Numbered from the stretch's first letter, positions 17,663-26,109 are shown. The stretch is DNA of 64,000 nucleotides from Pseudomonas ovata (GCF_003131185.1 NZ_QFFU01000025.1:33466-97465), one strand, 5' to 3'. The notes: generated from the sequence alone by a model not told the origin. Numbers and translations: made by a program.

Positions 17663-17773
17663 AATAGTTTGGCGGGGTGCCGGCTTTTTTCTGAACGCTT
17701 GCCAAACGCCAGCCATCAGCACGCCTGGGAAAGATGTGGGAGCATAGGCGTCTGATTGTCAAAGGGGCAGGGT

Positions 17774-18136
17774 ATGGTACGGATTCGTGGAAGCATTGGT
17801 CAGTGGCCGGTTGATCTGACCCTTGAACTGGATGACAGCGACTGGGCGCAGTTGGCTGCGCAGCTGGGGGGCGGACTCAAGGCGAGCACGCCCGCAGCAC
17901 CTGAAGCGCCGCGCAGCCCGGCGACCCAGGATGATCGACTCTGGCAGGACGCGCAGCAACGGCTGCAACACGCTGGCGCTCTGAACGGCCCCGACCTGCT
18001 GGCGCAACTGGAAGCCTTGACCGGCAGCGCGGTCGCCGGCAAGCGTCTGTTGGTGCGCCTGCGTCACAGCGCTCATGTCAAGGTCGAAAGCGGCGCAGAT
18101 GCGCCGCTGTACCGCTGGGTCGGTGATTGTCCGTAA
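17774..18136 (+). CDS. Small conserved Pseudomonas protein, unknown function
   Basis: Cytoplasmic protein of 120 residues starting at ATG 17774 with GGGGCAGGG ahead. No signal peptide or membrane segment. The N-terminal MVRIRGSIGQWPVDLTLEL and the C-terminal KRLLVRLRHSAHVKVE look like beta-rich ends around a low-complexity centre. A homologous-looking gene occupies the same place between the zinc cluster and the thioredoxin gene in P. aeruginosa, as I remember it. It converges on the thioredoxin gene, with stop codons adjacent. Confidence 0.7.
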   Translation: MVRIRGSIGQWPVDLTLELDDSDWAQLAAQLGGGLKASTPAAPEAPRSPATQDDRLWQDAQQRLQHAGALNGPDLLAQLEALTGSAVAGKRLLVRLRHSAHVKVESGADAPLYRWVGDCP

Positions 18137-19012
18137 TCAATACAACGCGGCAAACAGCTTACGCCGGTAGGTGGTGACCAGCGGGTGGTCGTTGCCCAGC
18201 AGCTCGAACACCTGCAACAGCGTCTTGTGCGGCAGGCCTTCGCTGTAGCTGCGGTTACGCATGAACAGCTTGAGCAGGCCCTCCAGTGCCGCTTCGTACT
18301 GTTGGCGGGACAGTTGCTGGATCGCCAGTTGATAGGCGGCTTCATCATCCTGCGGGTTCTGCGCCAGGCGGCTCTTGAGCTCGGCGCTTTCGGGCAGTTG
18401 CCTGGCTTGGGCGAGAAAGGTCAACTGAGCCTTGGCGCCGGCCAGTTCGGCCTTGTGAGCGTCTTCGCTCTTGACGGCGTCGAGCACGGTGCGCGCTTCG
18501 TCCAGTTCGCCGCGTTCAGCCAGGCAACGTGCATACAGGATCAAAGCCAGCGCATGGGTATTGTCTTCAGCCAGCAGCGCCTTGAGCTGCGCCTCGGCCT
18601 CGGCGAAGCGGCTTTCGGCAAACAGGGCCTGGGCCTGCTTGAACGGGTCGGCGCTGACCGGCGCCGGCAGGGCCACGTGCGGCTCCAGCAACTTGCGGAT
18701 TTCCGACTCCGGCTGCGCACCGGCAAAACCGTCCACCGGCTGGCCATCCTTGAACAGCACCACGGTCGGCAGGCTGCGGATGCCGAAGCGGCCGACAATA
18801 TCCTGCTCGGTGTCGCAGTTGACCTTGGCCAGAATCAGATTGCCCTGGTAGCTCTCGGCGATCTGCGCCAGCAACGGCATCAGCACCTTGCACGGCGCAC
18901 ACCACTCGGCCCAGAAATCGACCAGCACCGGTTGCTCGAAAGACTTCTCGATCACCTGCTGATCGAAGGTGGCGACGGTGACGTCGTAGATGTAGGAAGT
19001 GTCCTGGTTCAT
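18137..19012 (-). CDS. cnoX: CnoX/YbbN-type thioredoxin with TPR domain
   Basis: Cytoplasmic co-chaperone/thioredoxin of 291 residues. The N-terminal thioredoxin domain has the motif WCAPCK with Cys38 and Cys41, so it could have redox activity, unlike E. coli CnoX, which lacks the standard active site. The cis-Pro region RSLPTVVLF is present. From about residue 120 the protein is helical TPR repeats (FKQAQALFAESRFAEAEAQL). Family members protect folding proteins from overoxidation and pass them to chaperones. ATG 19012 begins MNQDTSYIYDV. Confidence 0.9.
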   Translation of the reverse strand: MNQDTSYIYDVTVATFDQQVIEKSFEQPVLVDFWAEWCAPCKVLMPLLAQIAESYQGNLILAKVNCDTEQDIVGRFGIRSLPTVVLFKDGQPVDGFAGAQPESEIRKLLEPHVALPAPVSADPFKQAQALFAESRFAEAEAQLKALLAEDNTHALALILYARCLAERGELDEARTVLDAVKSEDAHKAELAGAKAQLTFLAQARQLPESAELKSRLAQNPQDDEAAYQLAIQQLSRQQYEAALEGLLKLFMRNRSYSEGLPHKTLLQVFELLGNDHPLVTTYRRKLFAALY

Positions 19013-19117
19013 TGCGCGCCTCGCGAAATCGTAATGCCGCCAACTATAAAGGTCACAAGGCCTTGCCGGAAGCGGCACGCCGCCCTGGCGGGCAAAGCCG
19101 GCCGGGCGGCGATCTGT

Positions 19118-19134
19118 GTTCCCGGCTGAAGCCG
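19118..19134. repeat. Partial REP-like sequence
   Basis: GTTCCCGGCTGAAGCCG at about 19118-19134 matches the head of the REP at 41396-41418 but lacks its tail. It lies in the 195-base gap between the methyltransferase and thioredoxin genes and looks like a degenerate REP. Confidence 0.5.
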
Positions 19135-19153
19135 ATCAGTCAGGGCTGCAGAT

Positions 19154-19182
19154 CAAGCATTCAGCGCCGGCCTGAATGCTTG
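19154..19182. terminator. Perfect 11-pair hairpin between methyltransferase and thioredoxin genes
   Basis: CAAGCATTCAG at 19154-19164 pairs perfectly with CTGAATGCTTG at 19172-19182 around a seven-base loop. It lies after the methyltransferase stop on the minus strand. No clear T run follows, so it is a candidate terminator or 3'-end stabiliser. Confidence 0.55.
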
Positions 19183-19207
19183 CAAAAACTGGCTTGGCTG
19201 ATTGATA

Positions 19208-19864
19208 TCAGGCTCTTGTAGTACGACGCGCGTGATACAGGCTCACCTGCCGAAACTCGTGTGGCTCGGCCAGGTCCGGCAAGGTCAGGGCCTGCAGGCT
19301 GGCCAGCCGTTGATAGGCCGGATGCTGAAAGTCGCGCACCCGCGAGTCGGCCACCAGTGCTTCGCGGCCACGGCTCAAGAACTGATCGAGCAGTGGCAGG
19401 TTGGCGCGGTCGTACAGCACGTCCGCCACCAGGATCAGGTCGAAGCGATTGGCCTCGGCAAAAAAGTCCGCCGAATAGCCCAGTTCCACACCGTTAAGCG
19501 CGGCATTGGCGCGGCAGGCCGCCAGCGCCAGCGGATCCAGGTCGCAGGCGACCACTTCCAGAGCCCCGGCCCTGGCCGCTGCAATCGCCGCCACCCCGGA
19601 GCCCGCGCCAAAATCCAGCACCCGCTTGCCGGCTACCCATTCGGGATGTGCCGCCAGAAAGCGCGCCAGGGCCAGGCCGCTGGCCCAGCAGAAGCTCCAG
19701 TAGGGCGGCTCGTCGAGGATGCGCCGGGTTTCTTCAGGGCTGAACGCACGGTTCATGTTATCGGCATCAATCAGCCACAGGCGCAGGTCGGTGCCCGGCA
19801 ACGGTGTGGCCACCAGTTGCGCGTCGCCGAGCAACGCACTCAGCGCCGCCTGCAGCGGCTTCAC
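19208..19864 (-). CDS. Class I SAM-dependent methyltransferase (protein lysine type)
   Basis: Cytoplasmic methyltransferase of 218 residues. Motif I is clear (VLDFGAGSGVAAIAAARAG), followed by the acidic loop VACDLDPLA and motif LILVADVLYD. The N-terminal YWSFCWASG resembles the EPPYWAFAW-type signature of electron-transfer-flavoprotein beta lysine methyltransferase and nicotinamide-type relatives; the target is inferred only from this likeness. Its ATG overlaps the stop of the upstream lipoprotein gene (ATGA), so the two form an operon. Confidence 0.85.
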   Translation of the reverse strand: MKPLQAALSALLGDAQLVATPLPGTDLRLWLIDADNMNRAFSPEETRRILDEPPYWSFCWASGLALARFLAAHPEWVAGKRVLDFGAGSGVAAIAAARAGALEVVACDLDPLALAACRANAALNGVELGYSADFFAEANRFDLILVADVLYDRANLPLLDQFLSRGREALVADSRVRDFQHPAYQRLASLQALTLPDLAEPHEFRQVSLYHARRTTRA

Positions 19865-20313
19865 GGCGCCTTGACGAACTGCAACGGCCCCAACGCCTGG
19901 GTGGCCGGCTGGTCGATGCGCAGCGACGGCAGATGCAGGATCAACTGCCCCGACTGGCTGGCGCGCCCGCGCAGTTCGACGCGGGCGCCGGCCGGAAAGG
20001 CCTCGGGGTTGAAGCGTAACTGGAAGGGCAGGGACTGGCCGTTGCCCTTGAGCTGGGTGTTGGTCAGCAGTTTTTGCGGACGGCCACGCTCGTCGATGAC
20101 CAGCATGGCCAGCTCGACCTCGGCACCCGCCGGTACGCCGAGCAGTTGGCCGCTGAGCTCACGCTGGTAGGCCTGCAAGGGGCCTGGGCCTTCCGGGGTC
20201 TTTATAACCGGCACGGTTGCCGGGCGTGCCGCCGTTTGTTGTGGGGCATCGTTGCTGCTGCAGGCCGCCAGCAGGACGGCAAAACCGAGCAGCAAAATAC
20301 GTGTGGGGGTCAT
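19861..20313 (-). CDS. YbaY-family lipoprotein
   Basis: Lipoprotein of 150 residues. The signal peptide ends in a lipobox (VLLAACSSN), giving a lipidated Cys, probably sorted to the outer membrane. The mature domain contains GQLLGVPAGAEVELAML and the segment SLPFQLRFNPEAFPAGARVELRGR, the beta-rich YbaY/Hsl pattern. The start at ATG 20313 is fixed by the signal peptide. The frame remains open upstream through the divergent nrdR gene, but that part is not coding. Overlaps the methyltransferase start by four bases. Confidence 0.85.
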   Translation of the reverse strand: MTPTRILLLGFAVLLAACSSNDAPQQTAARPATVPVIKTPEGPGPLQAYQRELSGQLLGVPAGAEVELAMLVIDERGRPQKLLTNTQLKGNGQSLPFQLRFNPEAFPAGARVELRGRASQSGQLILHLPSLRIDQPATQALGPLQFVKAP

Positions 20314-20491
20314 GAAGGCTCCGGCGAAACGATAAGGGAACGGGCAACCGCTCTGGCAGGCAGTGGGATCAATAGCGGCAGTTTCATATTGCCGTGCCTG
20401 CGTGTCCATCCCTTGATGCATCTGTCGATGGCTTGTCTTGCCAGCGGGATGCGCTACCATGTCGCTCCTCTTTATCCAGTGGCTTGCCACC

Positions 20492-20956
20492 ATGCATTGT
20501 CCGTTCTGCGCCGCCAATGACACCAAGGTCATCGATTCGCGCCTGGTTGCCGAAGGCGAGCAGGTCCGCCGCCGCCGCGAATGCCTGGCCTGCGGCGAGC
20601 GTTTCACCACCTTCGAGACCGCCGAACTGGTCCTGCCCCGCCTGATCAAGCAGGACGGCCGGCGCCAGCCCTTCGACGAAGACAAACTGCGCGCCGGCAT
20701 GCAGCGTGCCTTGGAAAAGCGCCCGGTGAGCGTCGAGCGCCTGGAAGCGGCGCTGGCGCACATCAAGCACAAGCTGCGCGCGACCGGTGAGCGCGAGGTC
20801 AAGTCGCTGGTGGTCGGTGAGCTGGTCATGGCCGAGCTGCAAAAGCTCGATGAGGTCGCCTACATTCGTTTCGCCTCGGTGTACCGGCGCTTCCAGGACC
20901 TCAACGAATTTCGCGAAGAAATCGAGCGGCTGGCTCGTGAGCCGAGCAAGGAATGA
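20492..20956 (+). CDS. nrdR: Transcriptional repressor NrdR
   Basis: ATP/dATP-sensing repressor of ribonucleotide reductase genes; 154 residues, the standard length. The N-terminal zinc ribbon (MHCPFCAANDTKV ... CLACGERF) and the ATP-cone domain (RLIKQDGRRQPFDEDKLRAG onward) are intact. ATG 20492 is fixed by the zinc ribbon. It heads the riboflavin cluster, with its stop overlapping ribD (ATGA), as in most gamma-proteobacteria. Confidence 0.97.
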   Translation: MHCPFCAANDTKVIDSRLVAEGEQVRRRRECLACGERFTTFETAELVLPRLIKQDGRRQPFDEDKLRAGMQRALEKRPVSVERLEAALAHIKHKLRATGEREVKSLVVGELVMAELQKLDEVAYIRFASVYRRFQDLNEFREEIERLAREPSKE

Positions 20957-22089
20957 CCCCCGAACAGGCCGTTCTCGACGCCCATTACATGGCGCGCGCG
21001 CTGGAGCTGGCGCGCCGAGGGCTGTATTCGACTCATCCCAACCCGCGGGTCGGCTGCGTCATCGTTCGCGATGGCCAGGTGGTCGGCGAGGGCTGGCACG
21101 TGCGTGCCGGCGAGCCGCATGCCGAAGTGCATGCCTTGCGTGGAGCCGGCGAACGGGCCCGTGGTGCCACCGCCTATGTGACGCTTGAACCGTGCAGCCA
21201 CCATGGCCGTACCCCGCCGTGCGCCGATGCACTGGTCAATGCCGCCGTCGGCCGTGTGGTCGCGGCGATGCAGGACCCCAATCCGCAAGTGGCCGGCCGT
21301 GGCCTGCAACGGCTGCAAGGTGCAGGCATCGCCGTGCACAGCGGTGTGCTGGAAAACGAAGCGCGGACGCTCAACCTGGGTTTCATCAAACGCATGGAAA
21401 CCGGTCTGCCGTACGTGCGGGTCAAACTGGCGATGAGCCTGGACGGGCGTACTGCCATGGCCAGCGGCGAAAGCCAGTGGATCACCGGCCCCGACGCGCG
21501 CGCCGCCGTGCAGCGCCTGCGCGCGCAGTCGAGCGTGGTGCTGACCGGCGCCGACACGGTATTGATCGATAATGCCCGCCTGACCGTGCGTCCCGATGAA
21601 CTGGGCCTGGGGCCCGACGTCACGGCCCTGGCTGTGGCCCGTCCGCCCCTGCGAGTGTTGATCGATGGCCGCCTGCGCGTGCCCCTGACCGCCAGCTTCT
21701 TTGCGGCCGGCCCGGCGCTGGTCGCGGCCTGCGCGACCGAAGCGTCCGTACCCGAGTACCGCGAGCAAGGCCATGAATTGTTGAACCTGCCGGGCAGCGG
21801 CGGGCATGTCGACCTGCAAGGCCTGCTGGTCGAGCTGGGCGCGCGCGGTGCCAACGAGGTGCTGGTCGAGGCCGGCTCGCGACTGGCCGGTGCCTTTGCC
21901 CGCCTCGGGCTGGTCGACGAGTTCCAGATCTTCATCGCCGGCAAGTTCCTCGGCTCCTCGGCCCGGCCCCTGCTCGACCTGCCGCTGGTGCAGATGAGCG
22001 AAGCGCTGGAACTGAACATCACTGACATACGCGCCGTCGGCAATGACTGGCGCGTCATCGCTTACCCGGCGCCGAGACGCAGCGTATAA
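20953..22089 (+). CDS. ribD: Riboflavin biosynthesis deaminase/reductase RibD
   Basis: Bifunctional cytoplasmic enzyme for the second and third steps of riboflavin synthesis from GTP. The 378-residue protein has an N-terminal zinc deaminase domain with HAEVHAL and PCSHHGRTPPC, and a C-terminal reductase domain beginning about residue 150 (YVRVKLAMSLDGRTAM). Both halves keep their signature residues. Coupled to nrdR through a four-base overlap. Confidence 0.96.
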   Translation: MTPEQAVLDAHYMARALELARRGLYSTHPNPRVGCVIVRDGQVVGEGWHVRAGEPHAEVHALRGAGERARGATAYVTLEPCSHHGRTPPCADALVNAAVGRVVAAMQDPNPQVAGRGLQRLQGAGIAVHSGVLENEARTLNLGFIKRMETGLPYVRVKLAMSLDGRTAMASGESQWITGPDARAAVQRLRAQSSVVLTGADTVLIDNARLTVRPDELGLGPDVTALAVARPPLRVLIDGRLRVPLTASFFAAGPALVAACATEASVPEYREQGHELLNLPGSGGHVDLQGLLVELGARGANEVLVEAGSRLAGAFARLGLVDEFQIFIAGKFLGSSARPLLDLPLVQMSEALELNITDIRAVGNDWRVIAYPAPRRSV

Positions 22090-22145
22090 TTTCCGGCCTT
22101 GCCCGGACGCCCCTCGGCGTGCAGCCCGTTTTGCGGAGGACCTCC

Positions 22146-22808
22146 ATGTTTACCGGCATCATTGAATCCATCGGCAGCATCCGTGCCCTGACCCCCAAGG
22201 GCGGTGACGTTCGCGTCTACGTCGAAACCGGCAAGCTCGACCTGGGCGACGTCAAGCTGGGCGACAGCATCGCTGTCAATGGCGTGTGCCTGACCGCCGT
22301 CGAGTTGCCCGGCGACGGCTTCTGGGCCGATGTCAGCCGCGAGACCCTGACCGTCACCGCGTTCGTCGATCTCAAGACCGGTAGCCGGGTCAACCTGGAA
22401 AAAGCCCTGACGCCAAGTTCGCGCCTGGGCGGGCACCTGGTCAGCGGCCATGTCGACGGCGTGGGCGAAATCGTCTCGCGCGAAGAAAATGCCCGCGCCA
22501 TCCAGTTCCGTGTACGTGCGCCCAAAGAGCTGGCCAAGTACATTGCCCACAAGGGCTCGATTACCGTCGACGGCACCAGCCTGACGGTCAACGCCGTGCA
22601 CGGCGCCGAGTTCGAACTGACCATCGTGCCGCACACGCTGACCGAAACCATCATGGCCGACTACCGCCCGGGCCGTAAGGTCAATCTGGAAGTCGACCTG
22701 CTGGCCCGCTACCTGGAACGCCTGCTGCTGGGCGACAAGGCCGCAGAGCCTGGCCATGGCGGCATCACTGAAAGCTTTCTGGCCGCCAACGGCTACCTGA
22801 AGTCCTGA
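22146..22808 (+). CDS. ribE: Riboflavin synthase alpha chain
   Basis: Catalyses the final dismutation of two lumazine molecules to riboflavin. The 220-residue protein begins MFTGIIESIG, the conserved N terminus that takes part in catalysis, and has two tandem lumazine-binding repeats, recognisable by SIAVNGVCLTAVE and SITVDGTSLTVN. ATG 22146 follows GGAGG at 22136-22140. The 56-base gap from ribD is too short for an FMN riboswitch and I see none in the cluster. Confidence 0.96.
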   Translation: MFTGIIESIGSIRALTPKGGDVRVYVETGKLDLGDVKLGDSIAVNGVCLTAVELPGDGFWADVSRETLTVTAFVDLKTGSRVNLEKALTPSSRLGGHLVSGHVDGVGEIVSREENARAIQFRVRAPKELAKYIAHKGSITVDGTSLTVNAVHGAEFELTIVPHTLTETIMADYRPGRKVNLEVDLLARYLERLLLGDKAAEPGHGGITESFLAANGYLKS

Positions 22809-22824
22809 ATTAAGGGGGTGCCGC

Positions 22825-23916
22825 GTGGCGCTCAACACGATTGAAGAACTGATCGAAGACATTCGTCAGGGCAAGATGGTCATCCTCATGGATGACGAAG
22901 ACCGCGAGAACGAAGGCGACCTGATCATGGCCGCCGAATGCGTCAAGGCCGAGCACATCAACTTCATGGCCCGCTACGCGCGCGGCCTGATCTGCATGCC
23001 CATGACCCGCGAGCGCTGCGAACTGCTCAAGCTGCCGCTGATGGCGCCGCGCAACGGCTCCGGCTTCGGCACCAAGTTCACGGTGTCGATCGAGGCTGCC
23101 GAGGGCGTGACCACCGGCATCTCCGCTGCCGACCGTGCCCGCACCGTACAGGCCGCCGCTGCCCGGGACGCCAAGGCCGAAGACATCGTCAGCCCTGGCC
23201 ATATCTTCCCGCTGATGGCCCAGGCCGGCGGCACCCTGGCGCGTGCCGGGCACACCGAAGCGGCCTGTGACCTGGCGCGCATGGCCGGTTTCGAGCCCAG
23301 TGGGGTGATCTGCGAGGTGATGAACGACGACGGCACCATGTCGCGTCGCGCCGAGCTTGAAACCTTCGCGCTGGAACACAACATCAAGATCGGCACCATC
23401 GCCGACCTGATCCATTACCGGATGACCCACGAACGTACCGTTCAGCGGATTTCCGAGCAGCCGCTGGACAGCGAGCTGGGTCATTTCAACCTGGTCACCT
23501 ACCGTGACTCGGTCGAAGGCGACGTCCACCTGGCGCTGACCCTGGGCAAGATCTGCGCCGAAGAAGCGACCCTGGTGCGGGTGCACAACATGGACCCGCT
23601 GCGTGACCTGATGCTGGTCAAACAGCCCGGCCGCTGGAGCCTGCGCGCCGCCATGACGGCGGTGGCCGAGGCCGGCAGCGGCGTGGTGTTGCTGCTCGGT
23701 CACCCGCTCGATGGCGACGTGCTGCTGGCGCACATTCGTGAAGCCACCGGCCAGCAGACGATCAAAATGCCGAGCACCTACAGCACCGTGGGCGCCGGCT
23801 CCCAGATCCTGCGTGACCTGGGCGTGCGCAAGATGCGCCTGATGAGTTCGCCAATGAAGTTCAATGCAATATCCGGTTTCGATCTGGAAGTTGTAGAATA
23901 CGTCCCTTCTGAATGA
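22825..23916 (+). CDS. ribBA: DHBP synthase with degenerate GTP cyclohydrolase II domain (RibBX type)
   Basis: The N-terminal RibB domain makes 3,4-dihydroxy-2-butanone 4-phosphate from ribulose 5-phosphate; acidic motif DDEDRENEGDL (about residues 25-35) and the RERCELLKLP region are intact. The C-terminal half (from about residue 205) looks like GTP cyclohydrolase II but lacks the three zinc cysteines: where RibA has VHSECLTGD and CDCG, this has VHNMDPLRD and no cysteine. It therefore fits the RibBX class, in which the second domain is not catalytic. A full RibA is encoded at 26243-26860. Start GTG 22825 with AAGGGGG ahead; 363 residues. Confidence 0.93.
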   Translation: MALNTIEELIEDIRQGKMVILMDDEDRENEGDLIMAAECVKAEHINFMARYARGLICMPMTRERCELLKLPLMAPRNGSGFGTKFTVSIEAAEGVTTGISAADRARTVQAAAARDAKAEDIVSPGHIFPLMAQAGGTLARAGHTEAACDLARMAGFEPSGVICEVMNDDGTMSRRAELETFALEHNIKIGTIADLIHYRMTHERTVQRISEQPLDSELGHFNLVTYRDSVEGDVHLALTLGKICAEEATLVRVHNMDPLRDLMLVKQPGRWSLRAAMTAVAEAGSGVVLLLGHPLDGDVLLAHIREATGQQTIKMPSTYSTVGAGSQILRDLGVRKMRLMSSPMKFNAISGFDLEVVEYVPSE

Positions 23917-24000
23917 CAACCGCCGCGCGGACCCGGTAAAAGCTTCGGTTTTTGCAGGGTTTGCGTCGGTCATTGGCCATTTCTGACGTCACCTTTTTCA

Positions 24001-24030
24001 AAGTCCGCCATCTGGGCGGGCTTGCTCTTT
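24001..24030 (+). terminator. Hairpin in the ribH leader
   Basis: AAGTCCGCC (24001-24009) pairs with GGCGGGCTT (24015-24023), with one G-U pair, and is followed by GCTCTTT. It lies 19 bases before the ribH start and could terminate or attenuate transcription from ribBA into ribH. Confidence 0.45.
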
Positions 24031-24048
24031 AATACGAGACCCAGCCGA

Positions 24049-24525
24049 ATGACCCTGAAGACCATCGAAGGTACCTTCATCGCCCCGAAAGGCCGCTACG
24101 CCTTGGTTGTGGGCCGCTTCAACAGCTTTGTCGTGGAAAGCCTGGTGAGCGGTGCCGTCGATGCGCTGGTTCGCCACGGCGTCAGCGAAAGCGACATCAC
24201 CATCATCCGTGCCCCGGGTGCCTTCGAAATCCCGCTGGTGGTGCAGAAAGTTGCCCAGCGCGGTGAGTTCGCGGCCATCGTGGCCCTGGGCGCCGTTATC
24301 CGTGGCGGTACACCGCATTTCGAATACGTGGCTGGCGAATGCGTCAAGGGCCTGTCCCAGGTCTCGATGGAATTCGGCCTGCCTGTCGCCTTCGGCGTGC
24401 TGACCGTCGACACCATCGAACAGGCCATCGAGCGCTCCGGCACCAAGGCCGGCAACAAGGGCGCTGAAGCGGCCCTCTCGGCGCTGGAAATGGTCAGCCT
24501 GCTGTCGCAGTTGGAGGCCAAGTGA
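24049..24525 (+). CDS. ribH: 6,7-dimethyl-8-ribityllumazine synthase
   Basis: Condenses the RibD/phosphatase product with DHBP to form lumazine, the substrate of riboflavin synthase; assembles as pentamers or capsids. The 158-residue protein has the family segments VVGRFNSFVVESLV, PGAFEIPLVVQK and ALGAVIRGGTPHFEYV. ATG 24049 is preferred although its ribosome binding site is weak. The stop overlaps the nusB start. Confidence 0.96.
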   Translation: MTLKTIEGTFIAPKGRYALVVGRFNSFVVESLVSGAVDALVRHGVSESDITIIRAPGAFEIPLVVQKVAQRGEFAAIVALGAVIRGGTPHFEYVAGECVKGLSQVSMEFGLPVAFGVLTVDTIEQAIERSGTKAGNKGAEAALSALEMVSLLSQLEAK

Positions 24526-25019
24526 TTTCCGACGACACCGATCAGTTCAACCCGCGCGAACCCAAGTCGCCCGATGCCGCCAAAAGCAAGAGCGCCAAGC
24601 GTCGCGAAGCCCGGCAGATGGCAACCCAGGCCCTGTACCAGTGGCAGATGGCGGGTCATTCGCTGAACGAAATCGAAGCGCAATTTCGCGTCGACAACGA
24701 TTTCAGCAACGTCGACGGTGGCTATTTCCGTGAGCTGTTGCACGGCGTGGCGACCAACAAGACCGAAATCGACGCCGTGCTCAAGCCTTGCCTGGACCTG
24801 ACCATCGATGAACTCGACCCGGTCGAACTGGCCGTGCTGCGCCTGTCGACCTTCGAGCTGCTCAAGCGCATCGACGTGCCCTATCGCGTGGTGATCAACG
24901 AAGGCATCGAACTGGCCAAGGTCTACGGCTCCACCGATGGCCACAAGTTCGTCAACGGTGTGCTGGACAAGCTGGCGCCGAGCCTGCGCGCGGCTGAAGT
25001 GCAGGCTTACAAGCGCTGA
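24522..25019 (+). CDS. nusB: Transcription antitermination factor NusB
   Basis: RNA-binding protein that joins NusE/S10 on boxA of rRNA leaders to prevent early termination. The 165-residue protein has a charged N-terminal extension and the all-helical NusB core (RREARQMATQALYQWQMAG ... ELLKRIDVPYRVVINEGIEL). The GTG at 24522 overlaps the ribH stop (GTGA) and has GGAGG seven bases before it, indicating translational coupling. A NusB target, the rrn boxA, is present at the right end of this window. Confidence 0.96.
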   Translation: MISDDTDQFNPREPKSPDAAKSKSAKRREARQMATQALYQWQMAGHSLNEIEAQFRVDNDFSNVDGGYFRELLHGVATNKTEIDAVLKPCLDLTIDELDPVELAVLRLSTFELLKRIDVPYRVVINEGIELAKVYGSTDGHKFVNGVLDKLAPSLRAAEVQAYKR

Positions 25020-25038
25020 TCAGCGCCTGTAGCGCTAT

Positions 25039-25088
25039 GGGGGGCTTTAACGCAGCGATGGCAACGCAGGTAGTTTTTAAAGGTGCCC
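25039..25088. repeat. Palindromic dispersed repeat, copy 2
   Basis: Shares ACGCAGGTAGTTTTTA and the flanking GTGCCC with the element at 13577-13628, with a degenerate left arm. It fills the whole nusB-thiL gap and ends on the base before the thiL ATG, so it must be in the thiL leader and supplies its upstream region. Confidence 0.65.
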
Positions 25089-26051
25089 ATGGGTGAGTTC
25101 GAACTGATCCGTCATTACTTCGCCGCCGCGCCCTGTGCGCGGGCCGGCGATTCAGTGGTGTTGGGCATTGGTGATGACTGCGCGCTGCTGAGCCTGGCGC
25201 CGGGCGAGCAGCTGGCGGTGTCCACCGACACGCTGGTGGCCGGCGTGCATTTTCCGGCGGTCTGCGATCCTTTCCTGCTCGGCCAGCGCGCCCTGGGCGT
25301 ATCGGCCAGCGACCTGGCCGCGATGGGCGCCCGCCCGATCGGTTTCACCCTGGCCCTGACCGTTGCCGATTTCAATGCCGACTGGCTGCAAGCCTTTGCC
25401 CAGGGCCTGAACCGCATGGCTGAAGGCTGTGACCTGCGGTTGATTGGCGGCGACACCACCCGCGGCCCCCTGAGCCTGACCCTGACCGTATTCGGTGGCG
25501 TGCCGACAGGCCTGGCCCTGACCCGCAGCGGTGCCCAAGTGGGCGATCTGTTGTGTGTGGGGGGCGCGCTGGGCGACGCCGCCGGCGCCTTGCCGCTGGT
25601 AGTGGGCGAGCGTACGGCGGAGCCGGCGCTGGCCTTGCCGCTGCTGGCGCGCTACTGGTCGCCGCAGCCGCAACTGGCCCTGGGCCAGGCGCTGCGCGGC
25701 AAGGCCACGGCGGCGCTGGACATCTCCGACGGCCTGCTGGCCGACTGTGGGCATATCGCCAAGGCTTCCGGTGTGCGCCTGCTGGTCGAGCGCGAGCAGG
25801 TGCCGCTGTCGACCGCCGTGCTTGGCTTGCTGGGCGCGGATGCCGCGTACGAGGCGGCCCTCAGCGGCGGCGACGACTACGTGCTGGCCTTCACCCTGCC
25901 GGCTGAACACCTGCAGGCTTTGCAGGCCGAAGGTGGGGCGGTGCAGATCATTGGCCGGGTCGTGGCAGGCGAGGGTGTGGCCCTGATCGATGCCGATGGC
26001 CGGGACATCACCCCGGCGGTGCGCGGCTACCAACATTTTCGAGCGTCTTAG
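25089..26051 (+). CDS. thiL: Thiamine-monophosphate kinase
   Basis: Phosphorylates thiamine monophosphate to the active cofactor thiamine diphosphate. The 320-residue protein begins MGEFELIRHYF and has the metal/ATP-binding segments GIGDDCALL, STDTLVAGVHF, SDLAAMGARP and LDISDGLLADCGH. ATG 25089 is chosen over an in-frame GTG six bases earlier. The space before it is occupied by a dispersed repeat. The gene pgpA, usually next in Pseudomonas, is absent. Confidence 0.95.
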   Translation: MGEFELIRHYFAAAPCARAGDSVVLGIGDDCALLSLAPGEQLAVSTDTLVAGVHFPAVCDPFLLGQRALGVSASDLAAMGARPIGFTLALTVADFNADWLQAFAQGLNRMAEGCDLRLIGGDTTRGPLSLTLTVFGGVPTGLALTRSGAQVGDLLCVGGALGDAAGALPLVVGERTAEPALALPLLARYWSPQPQLALGQALRGKATAALDISDGLLADCGHIAKASGVRLLVEREQVPLSTAVLGLLGADAAYEAALSGGDDYVLAFTLPAEHLQALQAEGGAVQIIGRVVAGEGVALIDADGRDITPAVRGYQHFRAS

Positions 26052-26055
26052 TTAA

Positions 26056-26109
26056 TGACAACCCCGGCCCATCAACCGGGTCGCCGGGCCTGTGCAGGCC
26101 TGGTTGTCA
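26056..26109. other. Large stem-loop after thiL
   Basis: TGACAACC at 26056-26063 pairs perfectly with GGTTGTCA at 26102-26109, with further GC pairing inside. It begins five bases after the thiL stop. It may be a terminator without a T run, or a scar at the place where pgpA is expected. Confidence 0.5.

Noticed and set aside
22090..24048. FMN riboswitch in the riboflavin cluster
   Set aside because: The gaps before ribE and ribBA are too short, and the gap before ribH lacks the conserved RFN-element blocks; only a simple hairpin is seen.
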